Shown here in pieces: positions 1 to 8,304 of a stretch of 50,605 bases of DNA. The notes under the pieces are model-generated. The model had not been told where the DNA came from. It did no database searches and worked only from the letters and a program-made list of their open reading frames with translations. Made by a program: the position numbers and the translations under genes. How positions within the stretch are numbered: position 1 is the first letter of the stretch; each line of letters starts with the position of its first letter. The stretch covers positions 1 to 50,605 of the forward strand of contig MNQK01000010.1 in assembly GCA_001915385.1 (NCBI GenBank), written 5' to 3'. The DNA is from Bacteroidales bacterium 52_46. Its GTDB lineage: Bacteria > Bacteroidota > Bacteroidia > Bacteroidales > Muribaculaceae.

Positions 1-33
1 CTAAATTACTAAATATCAGCGATATTACCAAAA

Positions 34-63
34 GAATCGGCAACTTTTTCAAGCTGCCGATTC
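34..63 (+). terminator. Hairpin, probable terminator of a gene to the left
   Basis: A 9-bp inverted repeat (34-42 and 55-63, GAATCGGCA/TGCCGATTC) with a 12-nt loop is followed by a pyrimidine-rich stretch (ATCTTTCTT). It lies before the first gene and probably ends transcription entering from outside the window. Confidence 0.45.
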
Positions 64-126
64 ATCTTTCTTAAGCCTTTCTTATCCCGAATTCGCGTTT
101 TTAATTAATTATTAAATTTTTTAGGT

Positions 127-675
127 ATGAAAAAGATTATTTTGATGGCAGTGATGTCGGTGATGACACTGACTGCCGCAGCTCAGAATTTGTTTGTAGG
201 TGGTTCGGTAGCCGCATGGCGCAACCACGATGACAAAGTGACTACTATCACGATAGCCCCCGAGGTCGGCTACAACCTCAACAGCAACTGGGCAATCGGT
301 ACAGTACTTGGCTGGACCAATATCCATCGCTCGGAAATCACAGGCAACCTCGTTGACTTCGACCCGTACGCACGTTACACTTTCTTCAAGAAAGGTATGG
401 TATCACTCTTCGTTGACGGTGGTGTCGACCTTGGCTTCGGTAAGGTGTCATACGACGGCGAGGACAGCGATACAGCAGTAAAATACGGCATCGGTTTCAA
501 GCCGGGCATCGCTCTGGCGCTCAATGACCGTTGCAGCATTGTGGCACATGCAGGATTCCTCGGCTACCGCGGCACCAACGATGCAGCCAAGGACCTCCTC
601 GACAGCCACTATGAAGGCTGGGGATTTGACTTCTCGGGCTATAACCTCTCATTCGGTTTCTATTACAACTTCTGA
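127..675 (+). CDS. Outer-membrane beta-barrel family protein
   Basis: A 182-residue exported protein. It starts with a short Lys-Lys then hydrophobic signal peptide ending near AAAQ (about residue 19). The mature part has alternating polar/aromatic strands and ends in a C-terminal phenylalanine (YYNF), the usual sign of a beta-barrel inserted by the BAM machinery. The size fits a small eight-stranded barrel. No enzymatic motif is visible and the ligand cannot be inferred. It is a single gene, with a hairpin terminator directly after it. The family assignment (OmpW/porin-like small barrel) rests on overall pattern only. Confidence 0.8.
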   Translation: MKKIILMAVMSVMTLTAAAQNLFVGGSVAAWRNHDDKVTTITIAPEVGYNLNSNWAIGTVLGWTNIHRSEITGNLVDFDPYARYTFFKKGMVSLFVDGGVDLGFGKVSYDGEDSDTAVKYGIGFKPGIALALNDRCSIVAHAGFLGYRGTNDAAKDLLDSHYEGWGFDFSGYNLSFGFYYNF

Positions 676-704
676 TCGCCACAACATTGACGACAATACA
701 AAAT

Positions 705-740
705 GGGGCGCACCTTACTACATGGTGCGCCTTATTTTGT
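705..740 (+). terminator. Rho-independent terminator of the beta-barrel gene
   Basis: An 8-bp GC-rich stem (GGCGCACC 707-714 with GGTGCGCC 724-731) has a 9-nt loop and is followed by TTATTTTGT. It sits about 30 bases after the stop codon. Confidence 0.8.
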
Positions 741-751
741 ATAAGCGGAAT

Positions 752-828
752 GGAGCGGGGGCGTCTCGCCCCCGTGGTATTACTTTTATACACTGAAAGT
801 TACTACGGGGGCGAGACGCCCCCGCTCC
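752..828. repeat. GC-rich double palindrome
   Basis: Two 24-base arms (752-775 and 805-828) are perfect inverted copies of each other, and each arm is itself a hairpin (GGGGGCG TCT CGCCCCC). The spacer is AT-rich. A decayed copy with the same core and the same following GTGGTATTA lies at 39836-39916, so this is a dispersed intergenic element rather than a local terminator. Confidence 0.75.
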
Positions 829-1091
829 ACTCAGATTAGGTTAATAGCATTGGGCTGCACCCCGGTGCAGCCGCAAAGCAGCTGATAATCAGCTCTTGCT
901 ATCGGCTGCTCCGGGGAGCAGCCATACATCATGCGACCGTCAACATTAGTTCAGTAACGCTCCGGCTCCATTAAAACAGCATTGTTGTGGACTGTAAATT
1001 ATAGTTATGACATCACCTCAGGCAGTAAAGAAATCGGAGCCGCCTGAGTGTCAGGCAGCTCCGATTATCTTTGCTTAGTGTCAGCAAGCGA
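829..1091. other. Intergenic stretch with clustered hairpins
   Basis: No convincing gene is present. It holds three small perfect hairpins: 853-872 (GGCTGCACC stem), 880-894 (AGCTGAT/ATCAGCT) and 904-923 (GGCTGCTCC stem). The ferredoxin terminator lies at its right end. The spacing and similarity of the hairpins suggest another REP-like repeat unit. Confidence 0.5.
1024..1069 (-). terminator. Terminator of the small ferredoxin gene
   Basis: A nearly perfect inverted repeat at 1032-1065 (stem AATCGGAGC plus GCCTGA, trinucleotide loop) is followed on the minus strand by TTTCTTTACTG. It lies 26 bases beyond the stop codon of the ferredoxin. Confidence 0.75.
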
Positions 1092-1259
1092 TTAGCCCGG
1101 AATGATTGCTTCAGAGGGGCATACTTCAGCGCATGAACCGCATTCGATGCAAGTGTCGGGATCGATGTGGTAGATATCGCCTTCAGAGATTGCCTCTACG
1201 GGGCAAACGGGCAAGCAAGTGCCGCAAGCTACACATTTGTCAGTAATTACGTAAGCCAT
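1092..1259 (-). CDS. 2[4Fe-4S] ferredoxin
   Basis: A 55-residue protein beginning MAYVITDKCVACGTC and ending in SEAIIPG. It carries two classical clusters: CVACGTCLPVCP (residues about 9-20) and CIECGSCAEVCP (about 38-49), i.e. C-x2-C-x2-C-x3-CP twice. This is the bacterial-type 8-Fe ferredoxin that shuttles low-potential electrons in anaerobes, for example to and from pyruvate:ferredoxin oxidoreductase. The length is exactly that of clostridial-type ferredoxins. It is monocistronic, with its own consensus promoter (1321-1352) and terminator (1024-1069). Confidence 0.95.
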   Translation of the reverse strand: MAYVITDKCVACGTCLPVCPVEAISEGDIYHIDPDTCIECGSCAEVCPSEAIIPG

Positions 1260-1320
1260 AGTTGTTTTGGATGTTAGATAATTTATACTTAGAAGTCTGT
1301 AGTTGTCGTGATTGACGATA

Positions 1321-1352
1321 CAAATTTAAATGTTTTATTTTGAATTATCAAA
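1321..1352 (-). promoter_or_regulatory. Bacteroidetes-type promoter of the ferredoxin
   Basis: On the minus strand a -33 TTTG (1352-1349) is followed by exactly 20 bases and a -7 box TAAATTTG (1328-1321), a full match to TTTG-N19/21-TAnnTTTG. Start of transcription would be about 55 bases before the ATG at 1259. Confidence 0.75.
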
Positions 1353-1417
1353 GAAAAAGTCCCTCTTTATTGTCAAGTGGGTCATATTACTTTGCATTTT
1401 GGGTATGAGGCAAGCTC

Positions 1418-2185
1418 TTAATTCTTATTCAGGTATCGTCCCTTGCCGCAGGTGGCTTTGCCGTATTGCACGGCGGCGACGGGGCATACGTGGTAGCAGC
1501 GCAGGCACAGCGCGCAGTCATTGCCCCAGCACGGGCGCCGGCTGTCGTCCATGGTGATGTTGCCGAGCGGACAACGGCGTGAGCAGAGTCCGCATCCCGT
1601 GCAGTCGGCCGTGGCGTGGAATGGCTTGGGGCTCATGGCGAAACGTCTGAACCACGGATATATCACATTGCTTTTGAACCATGCGAAGCGTCCCTTTATG
1701 ACATCGTCGTCCGTTTCGCCGTTTTTGATGCGGCGTGCGATTTCCGCGACACGTTGCTTCGACGCTTCGAGTTTTTCCCGTGCCAATGCTTCGGGGTCGA
1801 CGTCAAATCCTTTCATCAGCGTGTAGGTGTTGGGCATTATGACCGTCGATGCCGATGCGGCAGTCCATCCCCGACGCTCTATCAGTTTTCTCCATTGTCG
1901 TGCAGTCAGCCCGGCATCGTCACCGCATGTGGCGACCAGATGGTGTTTCGCCGCCAATATTCCGTTCAATTTGGCTTCCCGGATAAATTTCGCGACCACG
2001 GGAGGAACTCCCCAGCTGTAGACGGGGAATACCCATACTACGGCCTTGCAGGGCTGCTTGGCCTTGATTTCTTTCTTTTTGAGCACTTCGCCGCACATCT
2101 CCACGACATCATCGTCGCCAAGCAGCGACGACAGACGCACGGCAATATCGCGGCTGTTGCCCGTACCCGTAAAATATATTATCAT
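1418..2185 (-). CDS. EFR1 family ferredoxin (flavodoxin domain plus 2[4Fe-4S])
   Basis: 255 residues from the ATG at 2185. The upstream open frame to 2248 runs into the preceding gene, so the MIIYFTGTGN start is preferred. The N-terminal flavodoxin-like domain has the FMN phosphate loop TGTGNS at residues 6-11. The C-terminal 60 residues hold two clusters, CTGCGLCSRRCP (about 195-206) and CALCLRCYHVCP (about 224-235). The arrangement is that of EFR1 ferredoxins, thought to move electrons between flavin and Fe-S partners; the substrate is unknown. It starts 22 bases after the stop of the DUF2027-Smr gene, so it is probably the last gene of the ruvC/queA operon. Confidence 0.85.
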   Translation of the reverse strand: MIIYFTGTGNSRDIAVRLSSLLGDDDVVEMCGEVLKKKEIKAKQPCKAVVWVFPVYSWGVPPVVAKFIREAKLNGILAAKHHLVATCGDDAGLTARQWRKLIERRGWTAASASTVIMPNTYTLMKGFDVDPEALAREKLEASKQRVAEIARRIKNGETDDDVIKGRFAWFKSNVIYPWFRRFAMSPKPFHATADCTGCGLCSRRCPLGNITMDDSRRPCWGNDCALCLRCYHVCPVAAVQYGKATCGKGRYLNKN

Positions 2186-2207
2186 TTTCCCGGTGTATAG
2201 AATAAAA

Positions 2208-3275
2208 TTATCGTATGACGACCTGCGTGGCGCCGAAGCCGTATTCACGGAACGAAGCGTCGCTGACGTCGTGCCCTTTGTATCGGTGTGTAAGTTCCTT
2301 GAGCAACGCCTGACGCAGCACGCCTTCGCCTTTGCCGTGGATAAATACTATCTTGCGTCCGTGGTTATGCAGATTGGCGTCCATCACTTTGCGGAATTCG
2401 TCAATCTGGCGGTTGAGCATGTCGGCGCGGCTGAGCCCATGGGTGTTGTCGAGCAGTTCGGTGATGTGGAGGTCGACCTCGAGTATATCGTTCTTCGGAG
2501 GACGTGACGATTTGGAAACATTGCGCCGGGTGTTGTCGGCGGCATCGTTTTTCTCGCGCATCGCATTTTGCAGTTCCTTGGGGTCAACGGTTATCACCGA
2601 CGGTGTGCGGTCATCTTTCATTATGTCAATAGCAATGACCGGTTCGTCAAAATATGGATTGCTCTTGAAGCAGTGAAGCCTGAAGAATTTCGTATTGTCA
2701 ATCTTCGTCTCGAACGATACCGGAGCCTTGCACTCGTATGCCTTGTTGTCCTTGTAGGCGATGAACTGGATAAGCGCACGGTCTACGGCATTGAGCTGCG
2801 AGGAGGCGAAGGTGCACATCGTCAGTACGATGTTGGGCTCTACGGTGCCCGCACGGCGTAGAGTCCATCCGCTTTCATTCTCTGCGCGTGTGGCGAACGT
2901 GAAGCTGATGAAATAGTTTGAGTCGTTGACGAGCACGGCGTCAAACTCCGAGTTGGACAACGATTTGAGATCCGTAGCCTCGAAAGCCATGACGAGATTA
3001 ATCCTGTCGCCGCCGGGAGTCTCTATCCTCGGCAATTCCGGCTCCGGTGCTGCCTTGACTGAAGGTGCTGCCTGCTGCGGAGCGTTTTTGGCTGCCTGCG
3101 CGGCATTTACTTTTGATGCGGCTGATGCCTCCATCACTACGACACACTCGCGCAGCAATGCCGGCACCTCAAATCCGTCCTGGTCCTCCACATGGGCTAT
3201 GCCGTTTTCGATACGGACAATACGGCCTCCGCCGGTGCTGTTGAGAAATCTAACTGTATCGCCTACTTTTGCCAT
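2208..3275 (-). CDS. DUF2027 and Smr domain protein
   Basis: 355 residues starting MAKVGDTVRFLNSTGGG. The N-terminal part resembles a small beta-rich domain (GGGRIVRIENGIAHVEDQDGF, about 15-35), then an Ala/Pro-rich linker (about 48-85), the DUF2027 middle region, and a C-terminal Smr domain (about 265-355) with the hallmark HGKGEGVLR. Smr domains are nucleases or nucleic-acid binders found at the end of MutS2 and in stand-alone proteins. No MutS ATPase is present here. The role is unproven; Smr activity in RNA or recombination intermediate cleavage is plausible. It lies 33 bases downstream of ruvC, which fits a DNA-processing context. Confidence 0.85.
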   Translation of the reverse strand: MAKVGDTVRFLNSTGGGRIVRIENGIAHVEDQDGFEVPALLRECVVVMEASAASKVNAAQAAKNAPQQAAPSVKAAPEPELPRIETPGGDRINLVMAFEATDLKSLSNSEFDAVLVNDSNYFISFTFATRAENESGWTLRRAGTVEPNIVLTMCTFASSQLNAVDRALIQFIAYKDNKAYECKAPVSFETKIDNTKFFRLHCFKSNPYFDEPVIAIDIMKDDRTPSVITVDPKELQNAMREKNDAADNTRRNVSKSSRPPKNDILEVDLHITELLDNTHGLSRADMLNRQIDEFRKVMDANLHNHGRKIVFIHGKGEGVLRQALLKELTHRYKGHDVSDASFREYGFGATQVVIR

Positions 3276-3308
3276 TTTATTTCAAGTTTAAATTTACATG
3301 TGTTTGTG

Positions 3309-3884
3309 CTACATCTTGACCCTGTCGGGGTGCGATGCTATGAATGATTTCCACGACGAAGCTCCGCGTGCCACGGCCGGTTTTGCCGATTCGTAGAAAT
3401 GGCAGAGTGCGGCACCGAGAGCGTCGGTGGCGTCGAGCTGCGGCAGGAGGCTTGCGTCGGGTATGTCGAGTATGCGACGGAGCATCTCCTTGACCTGCTC
3501 CTTTGACGCGGCGCCGTTGCCCGTTATAGCCATCTTGATTTTGCGCGGCTCGTATTCGGTTATCGGCACGTCGCGCGACAGAGCCGCTGCCATAGCCACT
3601 CCCTGTGCGCGTCCGAGCTTGAGCATGGACTGTACGTTCTTGCCGAAGAACGGAGCCTCGATGGCCATCTCGTCGGGGAGGTACTGCTCTACGAGGCCGA
3701 GGACGCGTTCATATATGCGGCGCAGGCGCAGGTAGTGGCTCTCGAACTTGTTAAGCTCGATGATACCCATCGCTATCAAGGCCGGTTTCTTCCCCCTGAT
3801 ACCGAGTATGGCATAACCCATCACGTTGGTGCCCGGGTCGATACCTATTATTATCCTGTCCCATTCCTTGAGGCTGATGTCCAT
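3309..3884 (-). CDS. ruvC: Holliday junction endodeoxyribonuclease RuvC
   Basis: 191 residues; RuvC normally has 165-190. It cuts four-way junctions symmetrically after branch migration by RuvAB. The acidic catalytic set is visible: D16 in IIIGIDPGTN, E76 in MAIEAPFFGKN, and D151/D154 in LDATDALGAAL. The NVQSMLKLGRAQG helix and the TGNGAASKEQV loop are also typical. A short C-terminal tail (about 170-191) extends past the core. It lies between a DUF4286 gene (27-base gap) and the Smr protein gene in a minus-strand operon. Confidence 0.95.
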   Translation of the reverse strand: MDISLKEWDRIIIGIDPGTNVMGYAILGIRGKKPALIAMGIIELNKFESHYLRLRRIYERVLGLVEQYLPDEMAIEAPFFGKNVQSMLKLGRAQGVAMAAALSRDVPITEYEPRKIKMAITGNGAASKEQVKEMLRRILDIPDASLLPQLDATDALGAALCHFYESAKPAVARGASSWKSFIASHPDRVKM

Positions 3885-3911
3885 AGCCGTGTGCCGTGAG
3901 TTGTTTCTCGT

Positions 3912-4214
3912 TTATATTATACGCATCGGAGTGGTGAAGTACACCACATTCTGTCCGTAGCGTCTGTGCAGTCCGTTGAAAAATTCCTGACCCTCATGCT
4001 GAAACCATTCCATTGCCTTGTTGAGGTCGTCGGCTTTGCCCTGCAGCGTGAAGCTCTTGCAGTCAGGGTCGACTTCCACAAGTATTTCCGCCATCACGAT
4101 GTCGGTGAAAAGCGATGATCCGGTCATCAATGGCATAAGGATAGTGCGCACATCGCCGATTATAGCGTCGGCAATCGGCTTGGCGGCATGAAAGGAGGTG
4201 TTTATCAGATGCAT
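3912..4214 (-). CDS. DUF4286 family protein
   Basis: A 100-residue protein with no signal peptide and no obvious catalytic motif. Length, position next to ruvC/queA and the ending (NVVYFTTPMRII) fit the DUF4286 family of Bacteroidetes, which has an unknown function and a ferredoxin-like small alpha/beta shape. It lies 19 bases downstream of the queA stop and 27 bases upstream of ruvC, so the three are probably co-transcribed. Confidence 0.7.
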   Translation of the reverse strand: MHLINTSFHAAKPIADAIIGDVRTILMPLMTGSSLFTDIVMAEILVEVDPDCKSFTLQGKADDLNKAMEWFQHEGQEFFNGLHRRYGQNVVYFTTPMRII

Positions 4215-4233
4215 GATAAATGTTGTTTAACTG

Positions 4234-5457
4234 TTATTTCAGAAGCAGGGAGCCGTCACCGTAGCTCAGGAACCGGTAGCCGTGACCCAAAGCGAAGTCG
4301 TACATCGGGCGCCAGTCGCCGCCTGTGAATGCCGATACGAGAAGCAGCAGCGTGGAGCGCGGCTGATGGAAATTCGTGACCATGCCGTCGACCACGCGAT
4401 AGATGTAGCCCGGAGCGATGATGATGCGTGTGGCCGAAATGAGCACGTCAAGCCCGTTGTCGTCGAGCCACTTCAATATCTGCCTGAACGCTTCACTGCG
4501 CGACAGAGCGGGGTGGGTGTCGGAATACGGATACCATTGCGGCACCTCTCCGGGAGTCTTGCCCTCGCTTATAAGGCAGCCTATATGGTAGAGGCTTTCG
4601 AGCGTACGCACCGAAGTCGTGCCTACGGCAATGATTTTACGGTCGGTGGCGGCGAGTTCGGCTATGAGGGAACGGTCCACGGCAATCCATTCGCTGTGCA
4701 TCACGTGCTCGCCGATGGTATCGCTTTTGACCGGCTGGAACGTGCCGGCGCCGACGTGCAGCGTCAGTTCGCGCCGTGGTATGCCGCGTCGCGATATACG
4801 GTCGAGCAGTTCGTCGGTGAAATGCAGTCCGGCGGTGGGAGCGGCCACGGAGCCTTCGATATGGCTGTATACGGTCTGATAGTCGGTGCTGTCGGCCGCT
4901 TCGGTAGAGCGGTTGAGATAGGGCGGGATAGGTATCTCGCCGGCCGAGGAGATGATTTGCGAGAATGTGACGTCGCTGTTGTCCCAGCTGAATTTTACCA
5001 CCGACGTATTGTCGTGGCGCGACATCCGTTCGGCAGTTAGGGTGACAGCAGCTCCGTCTATGATTATGCGTGCTGACAGTGTCCCCGCTTTCCATCTTTT
5101 GGAATTGCCTACGAAGCATATCCATGAACATTCGGCTGTCGAGGCGAAATTGCATGCGTAGTCGGCGGGCGTGTGCGGCTCCAGGCAGAATATCTCGATA
5201 AGCGCGCCGGTGCTGTCGGCGCCTTTATGGAAGCGCAGACGGGCGTTGATTACGCGGGTGTTGTTGTATATCAGCATCGAGTCGGCCGGGAGCAGGCTGT
5301 CGAGCTCCGAGAATATATGGTCGGAGACGGAGCCGTCGCCACGGCGTACAAGCAGCTTGCACGCATCGCGCTGTTCCAGCGGGTGGCGGGCTATCCGCCC
5401 GTCGGGGAGCGGATAGTCGTACTCCTCGATATTTATCTCTTTTACCTTGTTGTCCAT
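4234..5457 (-). CDS. queA: S-adenosylmethionine:tRNA ribosyltransferase-isomerase
   Basis: 407 residues. QueA transfers and isomerises the ribosyl part of SAM onto 7-aminomethyl-deazaguanine at tRNA position 34, giving epoxyqueuosine. Family signatures include YDYPLPDGRIARHPLEQRD near the N-terminus, MLIYNNTRVINARL (about 58-71), SVAAPTAGLHFT and LTLHVGAGTFQPV in the middle, and VTNFHQPRSTLLLLVSAF near the end. The length exceeds the E. coli enzyme (356) but is usual for Bacteroidales. It is followed closely by DUF4286 and ruvC on the same strand. Confidence 0.95.
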   Translation of the reverse strand: MDNKVKEINIEEYDYPLPDGRIARHPLEQRDACKLLVRRGDGSVSDHIFSELDSLLPADSMLIYNNTRVINARLRFHKGADSTGALIEIFCLEPHTPADYACNFASTAECSWICFVGNSKRWKAGTLSARIIIDGAAVTLTAERMSRHDNTSVVKFSWDNSDVTFSQIISSAGEIPIPPYLNRSTEAADSTDYQTVYSHIEGSVAAPTAGLHFTDELLDRISRRGIPRRELTLHVGAGTFQPVKSDTIGEHVMHSEWIAVDRSLIAELAATDRKIIAVGTTSVRTLESLYHIGCLISEGKTPGEVPQWYPYSDTHPALSRSEAFRQILKWLDDNGLDVLISATRIIIAPGYIYRVVDGMVTNFHQPRSTLLLLVSAFTGGDWRPMYDFALGHGYRFLSYGDGSLLLK

Positions 5458-5492
5458 CAGGAATTATGTTTTACCGGTTCAGGTTGCCTCCG

Positions 5493-7376
5493 CTATTTTA
5501 CTTTGATACGTTGACCGACCCGGAGTTTCGAACTGTTAATGCCGTTCAGTTTCTGGAGTTTTTTTACTGTCGTTCCGTAGCGGCGGGCAATCTTTGACAA
5601 CGTTTCGCCTTTTTTTACCTTGTGGTATACGGGCTTTTGGGTAGCGCTGCCGTTTTGACGGGCTTGCTGTACGGGCGTCTTTTCTGCCGGTTTTACCTCA
5701 GTATTCTCTTTCTCTTCCTCGACCTGCTGTGCGGTAGGTTTGCGTGAATTGAATGTGGACTGTATGCGGTGGCGCACCTCAAGAGCTTCAGGACTGTCGT
5801 CGGAAACCCTTACCGTGTCGGGGGTTGCCGCTGTTTCGTCGGCGACTGTGACAGCGGTTTCTACGGCTTCGTCCTCCACGTCTATGTCATTTTCAGGCAT
5901 ATTGTCGTCAGGGTTATCGTCGGCGGTAGCATCATTGTTGTCAGCGTTGCCGGGCTCAGCGCTTTCATTTGTATCCGGCGCGGCAAGTTCCTCAGTCACG
6001 GCTGAAGTCACGTCGGCTTCAGGCGCGGTTGAGGCTGCGATTTCCGTCGGCGTGCATTCTTCCTTGGGTTCTTCCGGCTTCAGGGTCTTTTTGGTGATGA
6101 CAATTTTTATGGTGCGTCCGCGGCGTAGTGTCTTTATGCCGTTGGCTTTTTTGATTGACGCTACAGTCACCCCATATCGTTTGGCGAGCTTGCTGAATGT
6201 GTCACCTTTCCTGACCTTGTGAAATTTGATTTCTTCGGTGATGATGTATTTGCCGTCATCGCTTACCTTTGACGCACCGGTGGCAGGCTCGACAACACCG
6301 CGCCTCGTATATTTCTCGGCATCGTGGGCCACGATGCTGTCTTCCGAGATGATATAGCATAGAGCCTGATGGGAGGGGAGCACGAGAGGGTAAGCCTTTA
6401 TGTCGCCGGGGATAACATCCTGGCGGTATTGCGGATTGAGCGTGCGGATTTCTTCGATAGGGATGTCGAGCACATCGGCAATCTGCTGGAAATAGACACG
6501 TTTCTTGACGTAGACGGAGTCGGTAAGTATGGGGCGGCGCGCCAGCATAGGTGATATATTATGCTTGTCATAATAATTCATCGCATAATTCGCGGCTATG
6601 AAGCATGGTACATATCCGCGCGTCTCGGCCGGCAGGTAAGGATATATTTCCCAGAAATCTTTCTTCTTGTCTTCGCCGGCGCGGCGGAGTGCCTTGTTGA
6701 CATTGCCCGGACCGCAGTTGTAGGCGGCTATGGCAAGCGACCAGTCGTTGTATATGTCGTAAAGTTGCCTGAGATAACGGGCCGCCATACGCGAGGAGCA
6801 TATCGGGTCGCGGCGTTCGTCGACGAGCGAGTTGATCTCCATGCCGAGTCCGCGGGCGGTCGGCAGCATGAATTGCCACAGGCCTGTCGCACCGACGGGC
6901 GATACGGCATTAGGGTTGAGCGCCGATTCCACTATTGGCAGATATTTCAGTTCCAGAGGCACACCTTCCTGTTCAAGCGCCTGCTCGAATATGGGCATAT
7001 AGTATGTCGACATGCCGAGCATGCTCTCCACGAGCGAGCGACGGCGGTCGACGTACATCTTGATATATGATTTTACTACGGAATTGAACGGCATCTCTAT
7101 CACCGTAGGCATTGCCATCAGTCGCTGCACGAACTCTTCGTCGGTAGGCGTCACCGGCGAGCCAGTGCCGTAATCGTTTTTTGCCAGTTCGGTATAGTTC
7201 TGCATGTACCAGTTCTGCATCATCAGGTGTGTGTCTGCCTCGAAACTGTGGGGGTAGACAATATGCGGGTCGGTGATGGTGTCTCTCACCGACAGGATGT
7301 CGGCTCCTGTAGCTGCTGCGGCGGTGAATGCTACGAGCATTGCCGAGGTTATGTTCCGTAATATCTTGTTTATCAT
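5493..7376 (-). CDS. MltD-like lytic transglycosylase with two LysM domains
   Basis: 627 residues with an N-terminal signal peptide (hydrophobic to about residue 25). A transglycosylase SLT domain covers about 130-260, with the catalytic Glu150 in LPIVESALNPNAVSPVGATG and the GLWQFM and AAYNCGPGNVNKAL motifs. A LysM domain follows (about 385-430, FHKVRKGDTFSKLAKRYG), then a long acidic, low-complexity linker rich in Ala, Glu, Asp and Thr (about 435-570), and a second LysM at the very end (YHKVKKGETLSKIARRYG). It should cleave the MurNAc-GlcNAc bond of peptidoglycan, forming 1,6-anhydro ends, in the periplasm. It is placed between DUF5683/parAB and queA. Confidence 0.93.
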   Translation of the reverse strand: MINKILRNITSAMLVAFTAAAATGADILSVRDTITDPHIVYPHSFEADTHLMMQNWYMQNYTELAKNDYGTGSPVTPTDEEFVQRLMAMPTVIEMPFNSVVKSYIKMYVDRRRSLVESMLGMSTYYMPIFEQALEQEGVPLELKYLPIVESALNPNAVSPVGATGLWQFMLPTARGLGMEINSLVDERRDPICSSRMAARYLRQLYDIYNDWSLAIAAYNCGPGNVNKALRRAGEDKKKDFWEIYPYLPAETRGYVPCFIAANYAMNYYDKHNISPMLARRPILTDSVYVKKRVYFQQIADVLDIPIEEIRTLNPQYRQDVIPGDIKAYPLVLPSHQALCYIISEDSIVAHDAEKYTRRGVVEPATGASKVSDDGKYIITEEIKFHKVRKGDTFSKLAKRYGVTVASIKKANGIKTLRRGRTIKIVITKKTLKPEEPKEECTPTEIAASTAPEADVTSAVTEELAAPDTNESAEPGNADNNDATADDNPDDNMPENDIDVEDEAVETAVTVADETAATPDTVRVSDDSPEALEVRHRIQSTFNSRKPTAQQVEEEKENTEVKPAEKTPVQQARQNGSATQKPVYHKVKKGETLSKIARRYGTTVKKLQKLNGINSSKLRVGQRIKVK

Positions 7377-7414
7377 GAGTGGTAGTATTGTTTATGCGTA
7401 TGGTTCAAGGCATA

Positions 7415-8302
7415 TCAGAAAGTTATCGCCCATTGCAGCCCCATTGACGGCAACCGTGTGCGTCCGTCCTGTATCAGTGACGGATATACCTCCATCGACA
7501 GGTCGGGCGATATGTCGAAATGGGCCAGTGAAGCATCGACGTATGCGTCGACGATTGCAACCAGATACACCGCCACCATGCCTATGATACAAAGGTCGCG
7601 GTTGCGGCGGAAGTAGTTTTTGCGCGAGCGCAATATATTTGTGAGCCATGTCTTGTCGAGATCCTCCTCCTTCACGGTCGATGGGAAGAAATCCATGTAG
7701 CTGCGTGTGGTGGGGTCGTTGTCCATTATGTCGGCGTATGCTTTGGTATAGTCGGTGAGCATGCCGTTGTTCCAGCTTGTGGCGTAGCCGAGCCCGAGGT
7801 ATCCGCCGACAATGAGCGGCAGTTTCCAGTAGCGTCGGTTGTATACCTGTCCGAGTCCCGGAAAGAGTGCGGCAAGCCATACCGCTTTGGTCGGATTGGG
7901 ATTGAATTCAATAGTCCGCGGTACCCATTCGTCGGTTATTTCGGCAATGGAGTCGGGCAACGCGGCATTTACCACTTCGACAGTATCGACAGGTACGAAC
8001 TTGACGCGGTCATTTGTCGTTAATATGCGTTCACCCTCTATTTCCGATCCGGCCGGCAGCGGGGTTTCCCCGACGGGAATATCCTGCGGCAGCGGGGTAT
8101 CGTCATCGTCGGCCGAAGCAAATGCAAAAGAATTTGAAAAAAGGTTAAACGGGAACAGCAACAAGGCCGCCAGGAACGACAATAGCGCTTTCCGGCAGCC
8201 GGTGACTGTAAATTCTTTTGTTGTGGCTTTATCTTTTCTCATTGCGTAAATGGCTGAGTGATAGAAAAATGCTGTGATAAGGCTGCATTTCTGACGACTC
8301 AT
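7415..8302 (-). CDS. DUF5683 domain membrane protein
   Basis: 295 residues if started at the ATG next to the parB stop; an internal start at 8242 (MRKDKATTKE, 275 residues) is equally possible and would leave a cleaner signal sequence. A hydrophobic segment (ALLSFLAALLLFPFNLF) is followed by an acidic linker, then the DUF5683 core with KAVWLAALFPGLGQVYNRRYWKLPLIVGGYLGLG-like membrane segments, a second hydrophobic stretch (LCIIGMVAVYLVAIVDAYVDA), and a C-terminal region ending SMGLQWAITF. Function unknown; the family is a common Bacteroidetes neighbour of parAB. The two-base gap to parB suggests coupled translation. Confidence 0.8.
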   Translation of the reverse strand: MSRQKCSLITAFFYHSAIYAMRKDKATTKEFTVTGCRKALLSFLAALLLFPFNLFSNSFAFASADDDDTPLPQDIPVGETPLPAGSEIEGERILTTNDRVKFVPVDTVEVVNAALPDSIAEITDEWVPRTIEFNPNPTKAVWLAALFPGLGQVYNRRYWKLPLIVGGYLGLGYATSWNNGMLTDYTKAYADIMDNDPTTRSYMDFFPSTVKEEDLDKTWLTNILRSRKNYFRRNRDLCIIGMVAVYLVAIVDAYVDASLAHFDISPDLSMEVYPSLIQDGRTRLPSMGLQWAITF

Positions 8303-8304
8303 GC

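Noticed and set aside
1330..1557. Plus-strand open frame near the ferredoxin
   Set aside because: It overlaps the promoter region of the ferredoxin and the antisense of the EFR1 gene; its codon pattern is not like the true genes.
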